A stretch of 64,000 bases of DNA. Origin: Opisthorchis felineus (lineage: Eukaryota; Platyhelminthes; Trematoda; Opisthorchiida; Opisthorchiidae). The notes under the pieces are model-generated. The model saw only the letters and a list, made by a program, of their open reading frames with translations, was not told the origin of the DNA and searched no databases. Positions 40,801 to 46,514 of the stretch are shown here, piece after piece. The stretch covers positions 1,248,466 to 1,312,465 of the forward strand of contig SJOL01006490.1 in NCBI GenBank assembly GCA_004794785.1. The letters run 5' to 3'. Each line of letters begins with the position of its first letter. Position 1 is the first letter of the stretch. The position numbers were made by a program, and so were the translations under genes.

Positions 40801-43800
40801 TTAAACAGTGCGGAAAAATCTGCCTTCCAGGCAGGTAAAAAGGAAAGGTAACCGCAACAACCTGTCGGTGTATCGTAGCGAAGTTACCCAGGAAGCACGA
40901 GGGCAAAGATACTGTTAGATCGCCCAAGCCTAGATAGAAGTCGAGATGCCGAAGTCGGTCTCGAACTACGAACCTTCGGGTTAGTAAGTGTTAGGCGGAA
41001 TTCCACACGGATCCCGCTTTACCGCTCACAGTTAGGCGCTGCTACGGCCATCCTGTGCAAGAATGGCCAAAAGTTCGGGACGCTTGCCGGCCCGGCTTCA
41101 AGCCGAGTTCTGATTGGTCGAAAGTCTGGACCCACAGCCAATCACGACCCAGTAGTGGCCGAATGCCGGTTACCAATGGCGCATCCAGAAGGCGTCAGAA
41201 TTTCCAGAAGGTTTTCGCCACTTACACTATATATATGAAGAGCTGTACAAGTGTTCTTGACTCGGTTTTTGGCGTTAATATACCTTGTGCATCTTTGGTG
41301 GTTGTTTTGACGTGAACGCTAGCTTGGGTGGCTCAGACCGAGAACTAAGCCGAGGAAAATACCGTCACAACAACTGGCGACAATCCGAACCCACGACGTC
41401 AATTTCGGCAGAGCGAATCCAAGTAATTTTACAGCAGCAACAGAAGCAGTTTGAAGAAGCTCAAATGAGCCTTGTTGAATCTCTGATCCGCAGTATGTCG
41501 GTGAATGCGACAAAAATGGTTAGGCCTCCGTATTCTTCCACAGATGCTGCTGCCAGCTAGATTACTGAATGCAATTTCGACGCTGAATCTGGACGAACTT
41601 TCGAAAATTGGTTCAAGAAATATGAGGACATGTTTCAAACCGACTTTGCTCAGTTTGATGATGCATGGAAAGTTCGACTGTTGCTGCGGAAACTGGGGAC
41701 AGCTGAAAATGATCGGTTCACAAATTTCACACTCCCCAAACTCCCTCGTGACTTTGGTTTCGAAGATTCTGTCAAAATTCTGGCCCAGATATTCGGTGAG
41801 CAAAATGTTCCTTGTTCAATATTTGTTATCGTGTCTCAAGGTTACCGAAAGGGATACTGAAGATTTCATCACTGATTCGAGGATATGGGGAATGCTCTCC
41901 ACGGTGGACGCAGGGTCGAATACTACGTCAAACGAGGCACAAATCAGATCATAAGCACGGCCACGTCAAGGGAACCAACTTCAGACAACAGACTGCGGCT
42001 CCGTAAGGGAACCACGTCGCATGGGACACCGGACAGCCACGATATATCTCCGAAGTGGAGGGTACCAGATCCCAGATCGACATGCTCACAGCCCCAAGGA
42101 CGGACCGACATGCGACAGCACCTCCATGAGTCGTCACAGTCGAGTTCAAAGCAGCGGTCAATTGAACAGCCTTCTCAAGGAGGTGTCCGGAGGCCAGCCG
42201 TCACTAATAGCCGAACATCACATCAATTTGACGGATGTGTCACGTGCGGACTACGGAGCAAACGAAGGCATGCCCTGATTGGTCAGAATAACAGCCAATC
42301 TGGATCGAGCATCTTTAGCTCGACGCTCCTCGCCACCTCACGGAGATTCTAGCACGACTTTGTGGAGCATTCTGTGATTACTCTATAAATACAGTTGTAG
42401 TAACCTTCGTTTGTCTCCATAAAGGGCTGTCTGAAGCTACCGTGCGTTTTGATATACCATAGTGGACGGAGCCGGAAGCCAAGGACCGACACAGAGTTGC
42501 ACGAATGTACAGCAAGTCGCAACAGTAAGTTTACGCCTTAATCACTGAGCTATCTCCATGTCCACTCTAAACAACCAATATGACTTCAGACTTACCCAGA
42601 GGTCCACCAGTCAGGGATGTTTTGGATCCGTTGAAAGCATATAGTTTTTCAGTGTTCCAAACAATCCCTCATCGATCTACGTGGGATTGGATCTTCACGC
42701 ACTTTTTAACCTACCATTCTCCAATATGCATAGATGATGCAAAAGTTTGGTCCGCACGTTACAAAGCTTTTCTGAAGCAAATTAATCTGATGGTTGCTGG
42801 AGTGTCCTGACAGCAAGACGTAATCGTAACACTTTAACGAAACTAGTTTTGACGCCTTCCTTTTTTTAAATCCAATGGTTTCAGTAGCAGCTGTTTGACA
42901 TGGTCTTTGATCCCACCGTTTAAGGTGCGGTCGAGCTGGACAACCGGTGGTAAACAACCTCTCAACAGCAATAATACCATCGCTCAGCTGTGACACCATT
43001 TCGGTGCCTAGCTGCCATGCCACCCGAAGGGAGAACGAAGGCTGAGATATTGCCAAGTTGCTCAAGTTTAAACAGAAGCAGTCAAGATGCCGGGATCAGG
43101 CTCGAACTACGGATCTTACGGTCAGTAAGTTCGCACCTTGACAAGTGAACTATCTCGAGCTCAATACTAACTGACCCAGTAGATGCTTGGTATTGAGCCC
43201 GGCTGATCATAACGCCCGACGACGAGGCTTCTCCAGGACCAGCCGCATTTTGCATTGCACCAGTACATAGGCAGTGTTACAATCGGTATTGCAAGTCACC
43301 TTTGTGCTGAAGACTTTCTTGAGAACCTTGTGTCGGACAGTGACACAATCTAACAGATGTTCACATTCACATGTTGAATGCACCCAATTTGCGATGGTAA
43401 ACTCCAGAGACACATCACAAATAGACGCTGACCGCCTATGTTGATAGTTCCAATTTCGAACAGCCGATTATCCCCTATAATGTTTGTTTGTTATGACTAA
43501 TTAGGGCGGTGAGATAAGCCACGAATAATGGGCAATTAACTAAACGAATGGATATAATAACAGGAGACGCGCGCTAATAAGGTTCTTCCTGCTCGGTTTC
43601 TTGGTGGGGCACCAAAGGAACGCACAAAAAGGGCGAAAAGTTTTGAGTGAAATCTGGATAATTATCTTCGTGTTGATGTAGTTCGATTCACCTAATATTA
43701 TTTTCATTTATGTGGCTCTTTCCCTGATGTTCGAGACTGCTGTAGTGCGCATCCAGTAGTCTTCCTTAATCGAACAACCAATTTTCGAGAGAATCGGCTC

Positions 43801-45693
43801 CGTCGACGCAATGGCGTTTCAAATTCTTGGCTACAAGGGCTGTAAGTCTTTCGGATCCATCGCTCCCACCTGTGGAGAAGGGTTCTGGCGTCCAAGGTTC
43901 GAAGTCGAAGCTAGCGTGTCTTCAACCTTCTATTTTGTAGCTGCTAGTAGCTGCTGGTGCCGTTTTCGGATCTCCAGTGCACTTTAGCTGTTTCCGGTCT
44001 TTTGTCTCAACGGCTGCTTGCTGCAAACACAGCGGCTCTGTACAGGTAATGTTTCTCAAAAAAAAGATCGGACCATGGCGCCAAGTCAACATTACGCAAG
44101 GGGTACAAAGGACGATTCAGGAGGCAGAACGATTAACGGACCTTTTCCAATTTATTTGGATTATAACTGTTAGGTCCATTTCTCACTGTTGGAAGCGGTT
44201 GCATGCTGCACTCAATCGAAGAAAGCTCTGCCACGGGATCACATAACGAAATAACCACTCTCTGCTAAAAGTCAAACGTCCCCCATACTGATATTTGGAT
44301 GATTCACTGACCTTGTAAGTAGGAACGAATCCATTTCCAATGCTTGTTCACAGTATTACCATGTTTAAACCGTGCCATTTGCCGTACTTTTGAATTTCGA
44401 CTCGAAATGGTGAGCTGAGCTGAGCGTCACTATCACTACCACCGCCCGGTCAGCAGCCATAAGGCGCTTACAACTGGTACACGACAAGACTTGAGACTCA
44501 GGTCACAACAGTTTATCGGTCTATTCCATTTCCGCCCAAAAAGTTAGGCGGCAAGCCGAAAGGACTGGGATATATGTGTGTACAACGGAACAAGAAGAGA
44601 TATTCGAACAAAATGGAGCTTACCATGGAAACACCACTGGTAAGTAGGTCCTCTTCAGTTGCTCGAAAAGAAACCACAATTGCATGAGGTGTTTTTCTTG
44701 CTGCTGCTCCTTCCATGATACCTTCGCCACTTCGGAAACCAATGAACTGAGGAAGTGCTGAAGTAAGGTTTGTTCGAGGTCCTGATTCTGCAACACACAA
44801 AGGTACACAAAATCTCATCAGTAAGCAATCATCCAGCGGAAACAATCTGAAGAAATAAACTTTGGTCCAAATTACCGATTGTTGTTCTTCAACTTGAACG
44901 GAAGGCACAAGTACACCATTATCACCGGGAGAAATCCCAAAATTCGCTTTAGACTGAGATGTTACGGGCGCAATAGCATTCTTCTTTCCCGTACCAGGAA
45001 TCGATCCACTAGCGTCAGGTTTTGATCGTTTCTGGTATTCGGAAATCCAAAACCCAAAGTTTGGAACTAAGCTCGTGAACATCTTGTGACATTTCGGTGT
45101 GGCTTTATCCGCAAGGATTTGATACCACAGAAGGAAGAGACGTATACCAAACTTTCTGACGGAAACTGCATTGCGTTCGTTGAGTAGTTGGTCGAGTACG
45201 TCCACTACAAAAATTGATATGGTAGGGAAAGGAACTTACTGATGCCATTGTACTGCCATTTCTCGCGGATATATTCTGGCAACAACAGCAAGATTTTCTA
45301 AGAAAAAATCCACGGCCGCCAGAAACAACATTTACCTCAAAGACAACGAGCACATTTTCCAATTCTTTCAGGTTTGTTGGGCTGACTAGTGTGAACATTG
45401 ATGGCATGAAAGAATTCACAATTACCCTTCTGCCGAAGTTCTTGCTCTACCGACCAAAATGAGTCGGTGAAAATGTGAAATATATACGAACGGTTTTCCA
45501 CAAAGAAGTTTTGCAGCTCAGTAGATGGGAGCTGGCCTGTGAAAGATAATTGGTCCATCAAGGTAGGATACTTACCAATCAGTATCCGCAAATGCTTTAA
45601 TTTCTGAGATGACTCTTTATCAGCCAAGAACTTTCTCTGTGACTTCTCAACGCTGCCCTCGCTGGCTTTGTGCCGACGAAATACACGATCCAT
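1620..45693 (-). CDS. RALGAPA: RALGAPA orthologue, Ral GTPase-activating protein alpha subunit (split gene, 3' part outside window)
   Basis: The mammalian alpha subunit pairs with RALGAPB, and its C-terminal Rap/Ran-GAP domain stimulates GTP hydrolysis by RalA/RalB. Here 25 confident exons, listed separately, code about 1600 residues collinear with the mammalian protein. Recognisable blocks in order are an LKHLRILI start, IRLFLLW, the LLPEYI block, [13 protein letters not shown] with [16 protein letters not shown]-like [39 protein letters not shown] and NHLDHYPM. Every junction is GT..AG and codon phase agrees except across one gap (13915-11747). The start ATG has an in-frame TAG immediately upstream. 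The mammalian protein is about 2000 residues, so the last fifth, including the GAP domain, should lie beyond position 1. I saw no exon in 1-1619. Orthology is inferred from recalled mammalian sequence, not a search; I cannot separate a 1-type from a 2-type paralogue. Confidence 0.93.
1995..2285 (-). CDS. RALGAPA: RALGAPA exon 26
   Basis: Acceptor TTTTGTCATCCTTAG, donor GTAAGTG, phase 0 in and out, 97 codons. It codes [36 protein letters not shown] and [17 protein letters not shown]. The mammalian match is [35 protein letters not shown] and LSDLASVDYDPFMHL. Confidence 0.94.
2286..3570. other. RALGAPA intron 25 (1.3 kb), no repeat recognised
   Basis: Bounded by the exon 25 donor and exon 26 acceptor. 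Only short overlapping open frames on both strands are present. I recognise no repeat family here. Confidence 0.6.
3571..3642 (-). CDS. RALGAPA: RALGAPA exon 25 (72 nt)
   Basis: The acceptor follows a long tract (TTCTCTTTTCTCCCTTACTTGCAAG); the donor is GTAAGTAG; phase 0 in and out, 24 codons. It codes [20 protein letters not shown], then VEKR. Joined across introns to its neighbours, this fits the mammalian run IQILIATITHLLPSTE..EMDKR followed by [12 protein letters not shown]. Confidence 0.9.
3853..4536 (-). mobile_element. RTE-type LINE, 3' end, 5'-truncated
   Basis: On the minus strand, broken frames code [20 protein letters not shown], then [15 protein letters not shown] and finally [10 protein letters not shown]. 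This is the C-terminal ORF end of RTE/SR2-like elements. It ends in a short GATGA tail at about 3853 and shares its last 300 bases with the copies at 46515 and 53158. Several frameshifts show it is dead. Its 5' side stops next to a SINE-B. Confidence 0.82.
4541..4875 (-). mobile_element. SINE-B copy (full-length or nearly)
   Basis: It matches, in reverse, the SINE-B at 56826-57176 along its whole length. Matching landmarks are the CATGGTTGTA end, the AAAAGCCTGACCGCAAGG block, the GGAGACTGCGTTCGTC block and the CAGTCTCTTCG head. Divergence is moderate, so it is old. Confidence 0.8.
10700..10806 (+). mobile_element. SINE-A copy, 5'-truncated
   Basis: Shares CTGTCTAGGCTTGG, CCTCGTGCTTC and GTTACAGCTGAA with the other SINE-A copies and ends in an ATT-rich tail. 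The tRNA-like head is missing or too diverged to see. Confidence 0.72.
11441..11746 (-). CDS. RALGAPA: RALGAPA exon 24 (conserved middle region)
   Basis: The acceptor follows TTTTTCTTTTCAACC..GACAG; the donor is GTAAGTTCT; phase 0 in and out, 102 codons. It codes [20 protein letters not shown] and [20 protein letters not shown]. Mammals have [20 protein letters not shown] and [20 protein letters not shown]. The match is unmistakable although the exon is isolated between long introns. Confidence 0.95.
11747..13915. other. RALGAPA intron interval with an unresolved exon gap
   Basis: Candidate exon 23 ends in phase 1 and exon 24 begins in phase 0, and about 25 mammalian residues (PNLYCELPSLHP region) are unaccounted for. 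An exon is probably hidden here. It also holds a SINE-B fragment (13368-13527) and a short (ATAG)n tract near 12536-12562. Confidence 0.5.
13368..13527 (-). mobile_element. SINE-B fragment
   Basis: Carries the reverse of the SINE-B middle and head: GAGACTGTGTTCGTCAGATC, AATATAGCTCAATGAG and GTACACAAACCGCCAC. The 3' part with the (ATG)n tail is absent. Confidence 0.7.
13916..13980 (-). CDS. RALGAPA: Candidate RALGAPA exon 23 (65 nt)
   Basis: Acceptor ATGTTTTTCGTAG, donor GTGAGATAC. Only the phase-2 frame is open ([20 protein letters not shown]), which fits the preceding candidate, and it ends in phase 1. The next confident exon enters in phase 0, so at least one further exon would be missing. 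I see no clear similarity to the mammalian protein. Confidence 0.28.
14098..14147 (-). CDS. RALGAPA: Candidate RALGAPA exon 22 (50 nt)
   Basis: Acceptor GCCGTTTTGTTTAG, donor GTAAAAG, phase 0 in and 2 out. It codes [16 protein letters not shown], which could stand for the mammalian RVEAQVLLGSLVCFP. The match is short and weak, so the call rests on splice signals, phase and position directly after exon 21. Confidence 0.48.
14321..14455 (-). CDS. RALGAPA: RALGAPA exon 21
   Basis: Acceptor CTTCTTCTGTTTGTAG, donor GTAGGGAT, phase 0 in and out, 45 codons. It codes [20 protein letters not shown] and [11 protein letters not shown]. The mammalian match is [20 protein letters not shown] and LIMDFIIAAGRV. 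Confidence 0.92.
14537..14692 (-). CDS. RALGAPA: RALGAPA exon 20
   Basis: Acceptor TTCCCACCATCCCAG, donor GTACGTTC, phase 0 in and out, 52 codons. It codes [20 protein letters not shown] and [14 protein letters not shown]. Mammals have GKLHAYKLICKTMKRRQD and DFLTHFYNIMHCGL. The intron to exon 21 is 81 bases. Confidence 0.93.
15255..15580 (-). CDS. RALGAPA: RALGAPA exon 19
   Basis: Acceptor TTGGTTCTCTCCCTGTAG, donor GTAAGTTCC, phase 1 in and 0 out. After a short linker it codes [13 protein letters not shown] and [18 protein letters not shown], then [16 protein letters not shown], ending VVPTLLE. The mammalian match is SVMAGGTLTGWHA, MWRRMLGILGDVNAIMD, QVFDYLCELWQNLAKI. Conservation is very strong. 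Confidence 0.96.
15996..16182 (+). mobile_element. SINE-A, complete copy with tRNA-like head
   Basis: The head contains an A-box-like AGCTCAGTGGTTAACGCG and a B-box-like GGTTCGAACTC, the internal pol III promoter layout of a tRNA. The body continues CTGCCTAGGCTTCGGCAACC, CCTCGTGCTTCC and GTTACAACTGAAC. The body identifies the family; the tRNA of origin is not certain. Confidence 0.85.
16425..16447 (+). repeat. (GT)n microsatellite
   Basis: About eleven uninterrupted GT units within intron 18. Confidence 0.9.
17800..17945 (-). mobile_element. RTE-type LINE remnant
   Basis: On the minus strand a short run [20 protein letters not shown] corresponds to the LGHVLRMP..LPRRALF block near the RTE C-terminus. 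Nothing further in either direction is certain. Confidence 0.5.
18604..18730 (+). mobile_element. Possible tRNA-headed SINE of a third type
   Basis: ATGGCCGGATG and GGGTTCACACTCCG, about 50 bases apart, resemble A and B boxes. It is preceded by an imperfect GAT/GAC tract. I see only one copy in the window, so the family is not proven. Confidence 0.33.
19764..19856 (-). CDS. RALGAPA: RALGAPA exon 18 (linker)
   Basis: A very strong acceptor (TCTCTTTCTCCTTTGCAG), donor GTGAGTGAG, 93 nt, phase 1 in and out. It codes [20 protein letters not shown] and ends TSPELGI. It is Ser/Pro-rich like the mammalian SPLGSRSQTPSPSTLN stretch just before the WRR block. The phase agrees with exon 19. Confidence 0.8.
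21515..21566 (-). CDS. RALGAPA: RALGAPA exon 17 (52-nt micro-exon)
   Basis: Acceptor GCTTTACTTTTCAG, donor GTAAGTCAC. Only the phase-0 frame is open ([17 protein letters not shown]), and it ends in phase 1. Exon 16 ends in phase 0 and exon 18 must enter in phase 1, so this piece is the frame adaptor the gene needs. There is no homology to lean on because it lies in the linker. Confidence 0.75.
22960..23120 (-). mobile_element. SINE-A copy
   Basis: Reverse orientation. Landmarks are an AATAATAATAC tail, ACAACTGTATCACCCTTTCG, a CTAGCTGCCGTGCC block and GGTTCGAACCACGG (reverse B box). The A-box side is diverged. Confidence 0.78.
24443..24823 (-). CDS. RALGAPA: RALGAPA exon 16 (linker)
   Basis: Acceptor ATTTCCCACCTAAAAAAG, donor GTAGGTG, phase 0 in and out, 127 codons. 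It is a Ser/Arg/Asp-rich linker with [13 protein letters not shown] early and [17 protein letters not shown] late. This corresponds in place to the long disordered linker of mammalian RALGAPA (PLPRSSSTSD region). Confidence 0.8.
25093..25580 (-). CDS. RALGAPA: RALGAPA exon 15 (Ser-rich linker, Akt-type motif)
   Basis: Acceptor CCTTTCTCCTTTCCAG, donor GTATGGACG, phase 1 in and 0 out, about 162 codons. The start reads [23 protein letters not shown] fits the basophilic kinase pattern RxRxxS-F and sits where mammals have an RQRSATT stretch. The rest is a Ser/Pro/His-rich linker ending [11 protein letters not shown] strong internal GTAAGTATG after position 25432, also phase 0, would drop 113 codons without a frameshift. 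Confidence 0.83.
25581..28817. other. RALGAPA intron 14 (3.2 kb)
   Basis: It holds one tRNA-like segment (25952-26020). Otherwise I see only short frames with no recognisable repeats. Confidence 0.55.
25952..26020 (+). repeat. tRNA-like sequence (SINE head or tRNA fragment)
   Basis: Contains GTGGCCGAATGGTTAA, like the A box of a Leu/Ser-type tRNA, and GCGGGTTCCAAACTCC, like a B box, at tRNA-like spacing. I cannot fold a clean acceptor stem, so a SINE head or decayed tRNA is likelier than a working tRNA gene. Confidence 0.4.
28818..28923 (-). CDS. RALGAPA: RALGAPA exon 14
   Basis: The acceptor is GGCCGACAG with a weak pyrimidine tract; the donor is GTAAGTTATC; phase 0 in and 1 out. It codes [20 protein letters not shown], followed by a basic [10 protein letters not shown]. 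The mammalian match is [20 protein letters not shown] followed by a lysine-rich stretch. Confidence 0.94.
28924..30212. other. RALGAPA intron 13 (1.3 kb)
   Basis: No repeat family recognised. A homopolymer of 13 G (30170-30182) lies just inside the 5' end of the intron on the coding strand, where it reads as C. Confidence 0.6.
30170..30182 (+). repeat. Poly-G run (13 G)
   Basis: Single homopolymer in RALGAPA intron 13. On the transcribed sense it is poly-C shortly after the exon 13 donor. Confidence 0.9.
30213..30335 (-). CDS. RALGAPA: RALGAPA exon 13
   Basis: Acceptor CTTTGTTTGTAG, donor GTGAGTCC, phase 0 in and out, 41 codons. It codes [20 protein letters not shown] and ends ISEWK. The mammalian match is [20 protein letters not shown], ending ATEWS. 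A run of 13 G lies in the intron about 30 bases past the donor. Confidence 0.94.
30661..30781 (-). CDS. RALGAPA: RALGAPA exon 12
   Basis: Acceptor TTTTGTCTCTATAG, donor GTAAGTTTC, phase 2 in and 0 out. It codes [19 protein letters not shown] and ends KLVHTLFQ. The mammalian counterpart is EQMLLVLLRVTESVLKMP, ending GPLFQ. No ORF track starts here because of the short size, but phase and similarity are clear. Confidence 0.92.
30949..31146 (-). mobile_element. SINE-A, near-complete copy
   Basis: Lies in the 401-base intron 11 and fills half of it. It carries an AATAATAATCG tail, CAGCTGTAACACCCTTTCGG, the CTCGTGCTTTC block (reverse), GGTTCGAACCGCGG and a degraded A-box end. It comes within about 40 bases of the exon 11 donor. 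Confidence 0.85.
31183..31376 (-). CDS. RALGAPA: RALGAPA exon 11
   Basis: Acceptor CCTTCTTTTCTAG, donor GTAAGTG, phase 0 in and 2 out. It codes [14 protein letters not shown], then [16 protein letters not shown] and a final W. The mammalian order is NIFLLEPANEIK, then EHTDMCKRILNIYR and TW. Confidence 0.94.
32307..32633 (-). CDS. RALGAPA: RALGAPA exon 10 (acidic linker)
   Basis: Acceptor CCACTCCTCCCATAG, donor GTTAGTTG, phase 0 in and out, 109 codons. An acidic and Ser/Pro-rich linker (for example [17 protein letters not shown]) ends in [11 protein letters not shown]. That ending runs into the next exon as mammals run from RAGTQAVLQ into VFIINSSNIFLLE. Linker content is not conserved, so phase fit and the flanking blocks support it. 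Confidence 0.85.
32634..35355. other. RALGAPA intron 9 (2.7 kb)
   Basis: No repeat family recognised with confidence. A poly-G run lies near 34219-34227. A minus-strand frame at 33686-34037 has a faint look of an LTR-element pol end but is too weak to call. Confidence 0.5.
35356..35499 (-). CDS. RALGAPA: RALGAPA exon 9
   Basis: Acceptor CTTTCTCATTTAG, donor GTAAGTCC, phase 0 in and out, 48 codons. It codes [20 protein letters not shown], then [13 protein letters not shown]. The mammalian counterpart reads [20 protein letters not shown], then MRKVVKVYQEWIQ. This is one of the strongest matches in the gene. Confidence 0.96.
35625..35916 (-). CDS. RALGAPA: RALGAPA exon 8 (linker)
   Basis: The acceptor follows a long pyrimidine tract (..CTTGCTTCTTTAAG), the donor is GTCAGTC, phase 2 in and 0 out. 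About 97 residues of low-complexity linker are rich in Ser, Thr, Pro and Gly. Mammals also have a poorly conserved Ser-rich stretch here, before the HHAFLLPI block. The intron to exon 9 is 125 bases. Confidence 0.8.
35917..38695. other. RALGAPA intron 7 (2.8 kb) with a foldback element
   Basis: The only structure I recognise is the long inverted repeat at 37197-37756. The rest has short frames only. Confidence 0.6.
37197..37756. mobile_element. Foldback element with about 180-bp inverted arms
   Basis: The left arm (about 37197-37375) and right arm (about 37506-37688) are inverted copies. Both carry the AGCTGAATCTCTCGTT block, CCTCATGTTTCAGTTCG and ATATCGCGATACATTG (in reverse in the right arm), with high identity. 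A second pair is 37440-37483 against 37708-37755. A direct repeat TATTAGACAA flanks the unit (37187-37196 and 37757-37766) and may be a target-site duplication. Long arms with a 9-10 base duplication are typical of Mutator-like elements, but no transposase is present. A relative lies at 58030-58340. Confidence 0.75.
38696..38884 (-). CDS. RALGAPA: RALGAPA exon 7
   Basis: Acceptor CTATTTCTTCAG, donor GTAAGTCGG, phase 2 in and 2 out, which fits both neighbours. It codes [15 protein letters not shown] and later [14 protein letters not shown]. These sit where mammals have SLYHPILDIP..RPKP and RVIVIRWLVSFW. Similarity is modest; the splice signals and exact phase fit carry the call. Confidence 0.82.
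40850..40988 (-). mobile_element. SINE-A, 3' part of a copy split by a Gypsy insertion
   Basis: Carries GGAAGCACGAGGGC, CCCAAGCCTAGATAGAAGTC and TCTCGAACTACGAACC, then stops at GTTAGTAAG. The missing head continues after the LTR element at 42525. Confidence 0.82.
40989..42524 (+). mobile_element. Ty3/Gypsy-type LTR element, internally deleted
   Basis: It starts TGTTAGGC and ends CAACA, with GTAAG on both sides (40984-40988, 42525-42529). The left LTR appears to be 40989-41372; a primer-binding-like TGGCGACAATCC follows two bases later. The internal part codes a Gypsy gag: a glutamine-rich start near 41430, then [16 protein letters not shown] and [15 protein letters not shown], with a stop near 41558 and later frameshifts. 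There is no protease, reverse transcriptase or integrase. The right LTR is diverged and its inner border is unclear. Confidence 0.8.
41430..41880 (+). pseudogene. Gypsy gag remnant
   Basis: The frame runs from a Q-rich start through a stop near 41558 into the KYEDMF and LLRKLG blocks and [10 protein letters not shown], then shifts frame. This is the usual N-terminal capsid layout of flatworm Gypsy (CsRn1/Boudicca-like) elements. It is non-functional. Confidence 0.75.
42525..42570 (-). mobile_element. SINE-A, 5' head of the split copy
   Basis: GTAAGTTTACGCCTTAATCA followed by CTGAGCTATCTCC is the reverse of the SINE-A head (A box GAGATAGCTCAGTG-like). It continues exactly where the copy at 40850-40988 stops. 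Confidence 0.8.
42969..43163 (-). mobile_element. SINE-A, complete copy
   Basis: Reverse orientation from CTCAGCTGTGACACCATTTC through TGCCATGCCACCCGAAGG and GGCTCGAACTACGG to GTGAACTATCTCGAG. Both box regions are readable. Confidence 0.85.
44624..44787 (-). CDS. RALGAPA: RALGAPA exon 6
   Basis: Acceptor TTGTGTGTTGCAG after an 88-base intron, donor GTAAGCTCC, phase 0 in and 2 out. It codes [20 protein letters not shown] and ends YLPVVFP. This corresponds to the mammalian block from EDLTSYFLEALLKY to KYYLPYIFP, including a conserved WKE(Q/N) stretch. Confidence 0.95.
44876..45204 (-). CDS. RALGAPA: RALGAPA exon 5
   Basis: Acceptor TTTTTGTAG, donor GTAATTTGG, phase 1 in and 0 out, 329 nt. It starts [20 protein letters not shown], matching the mammalian [22 protein letters not shown]. 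A less conserved, Ser/Gly/Lys-rich tail follows before the next helical block. Confidence 0.95.
45240..45297 (-). CDS. RALGAPA: RALGAPA exon 4 (58 nt)
   Basis: Acceptor TTTTTTCTTAG, donor GTAAGTTCC, phase 0 in and 1 out. It codes [19 protein letters not shown], nearly colinear with the mammalian KILQLLPERIHQRWQFHSI. The next intron is 35 bases, the shortest in the gene. Confidence 0.95.
45336..45385 (-). CDS. RALGAPA: RALGAPA exon 3 (50-nt micro-exon)
   Basis: Acceptor TTCACACTAG, donor GTAAATG, phase 1 in and 0 out. It codes [16 protein letters not shown], which aligns with the mammalian REELDAILFIFE. The next intron is 38 bases with a T-rich 3' end. Confidence 0.93.
45426..45536 (-). CDS. 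RALGAPA: RALGAPA exon 2
   Basis: Acceptor TTTCACAG, donor GTAATTG, phase 1 in and 1 out. It codes [20 protein letters not shown] and on to ELRQK. This aligns with the mammalian stretch [20 protein letters not shown] followed by SLKQKG. The intron after it is 40 bases. Confidence 0.94.
45576..45693 (-). CDS. RALGAPA: RALGAPA exon 1 (start codon)
   Basis: The exon opens with ATG and ends in phase 1 at a GTAAGTATC donor. Residues 1-39 begin [13 protein letters not shown] and end KLKHLRILI, which matches the mammalian N-terminus (a short basic start, then LKHLRxxI). A TAG in frame directly before the ATG supports this start. The following intron is only 39 bases. Confidence 0.95.
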
Positions 45694-46514
45694 CTACCCT
45701 TGGAAAACCATATGTAACACGCGAGAAGCCGTGATAACGCAGGAATCACAAGCAGATATACGTCCAAAAACTGTGAAATAAAAAAACAAGGTGGTCATGT
45801 AACAGGTGTGGTGAATCTATCTGTTCCCAAACTTCCTCTCGTGGAATACTTAGACGCCAGCCTGTACCAATAAGCACGTTAAACCTAACTGAAACAAACA
45901 CGTCTAGGATTTTAAAGGTAATTTACCGCCCATCTTTTTCAAACTACGTATTGCCTAGCTCTATCCGAGATGAGCAGGAACGATAAACTGGAAACAAGGC
46001 GTTCACGGTAGCGGTGATGCAATAGATTAGAAACGGAGCGTTATACGCGGGTTCCATTGCATCTACACGTACTACATTCCAAAAAGGGATTCATACGACT
46101 GATGAATCGAGTCCGAGAAGTAGACCTAGCAGGTTATCTGCTTCATACAATGAGTCTGAATGAAACTGGGCATAGTAGGTCCCCCAGCTGGACACTTCGA
46201 TTGCTTTCGATCGAGTGTGACAAACTACTAGTGCGTGGTCTTCACCCTCTCTTCATAAAGTAGGTTTGGAACTTCTCAAAGAAACATTCTGCCCAAACTC
46301 ACATTGATGGTGCTGCTCACCGGATCAAGAATGTTAACATGAGAATTCGACACGGCCAGTGTTATCTTTCATCCTCTCTGTCTATTCACAGATATCATGC
46401 ACTCATCTATTTCTGTTTGAACCCGGTCGTAGTACTTGGGTGAGTCCACACGCAAGTCAGCCGGTGATCAACAGTCATTTTTGTAGAAATCAAACTAACG
46501 ATGCACTGAACATA
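45694..46514. other. Upstream flank of RALGAPA (5' UTR/promoter region, not resolved)
   Basis: The first 820 bases upstream of the start codon contain no recognisable repeat, coding region or clear TATA box. The promoter must lie here or further up, but the sequence shows no motif I would defend. Confidence 0.4.

Larger units (their letters stand above)
38885..44623. other. RALGAPA intron 6 (5.7 kb)
   Basis: Contains a SINE-A split by a Gypsy-type element (40850-42570) and a second SINE-A (42969-43163). A run of C lies at 39166-39173. The remaining sequence shows only short frames. Confidence 0.6.
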
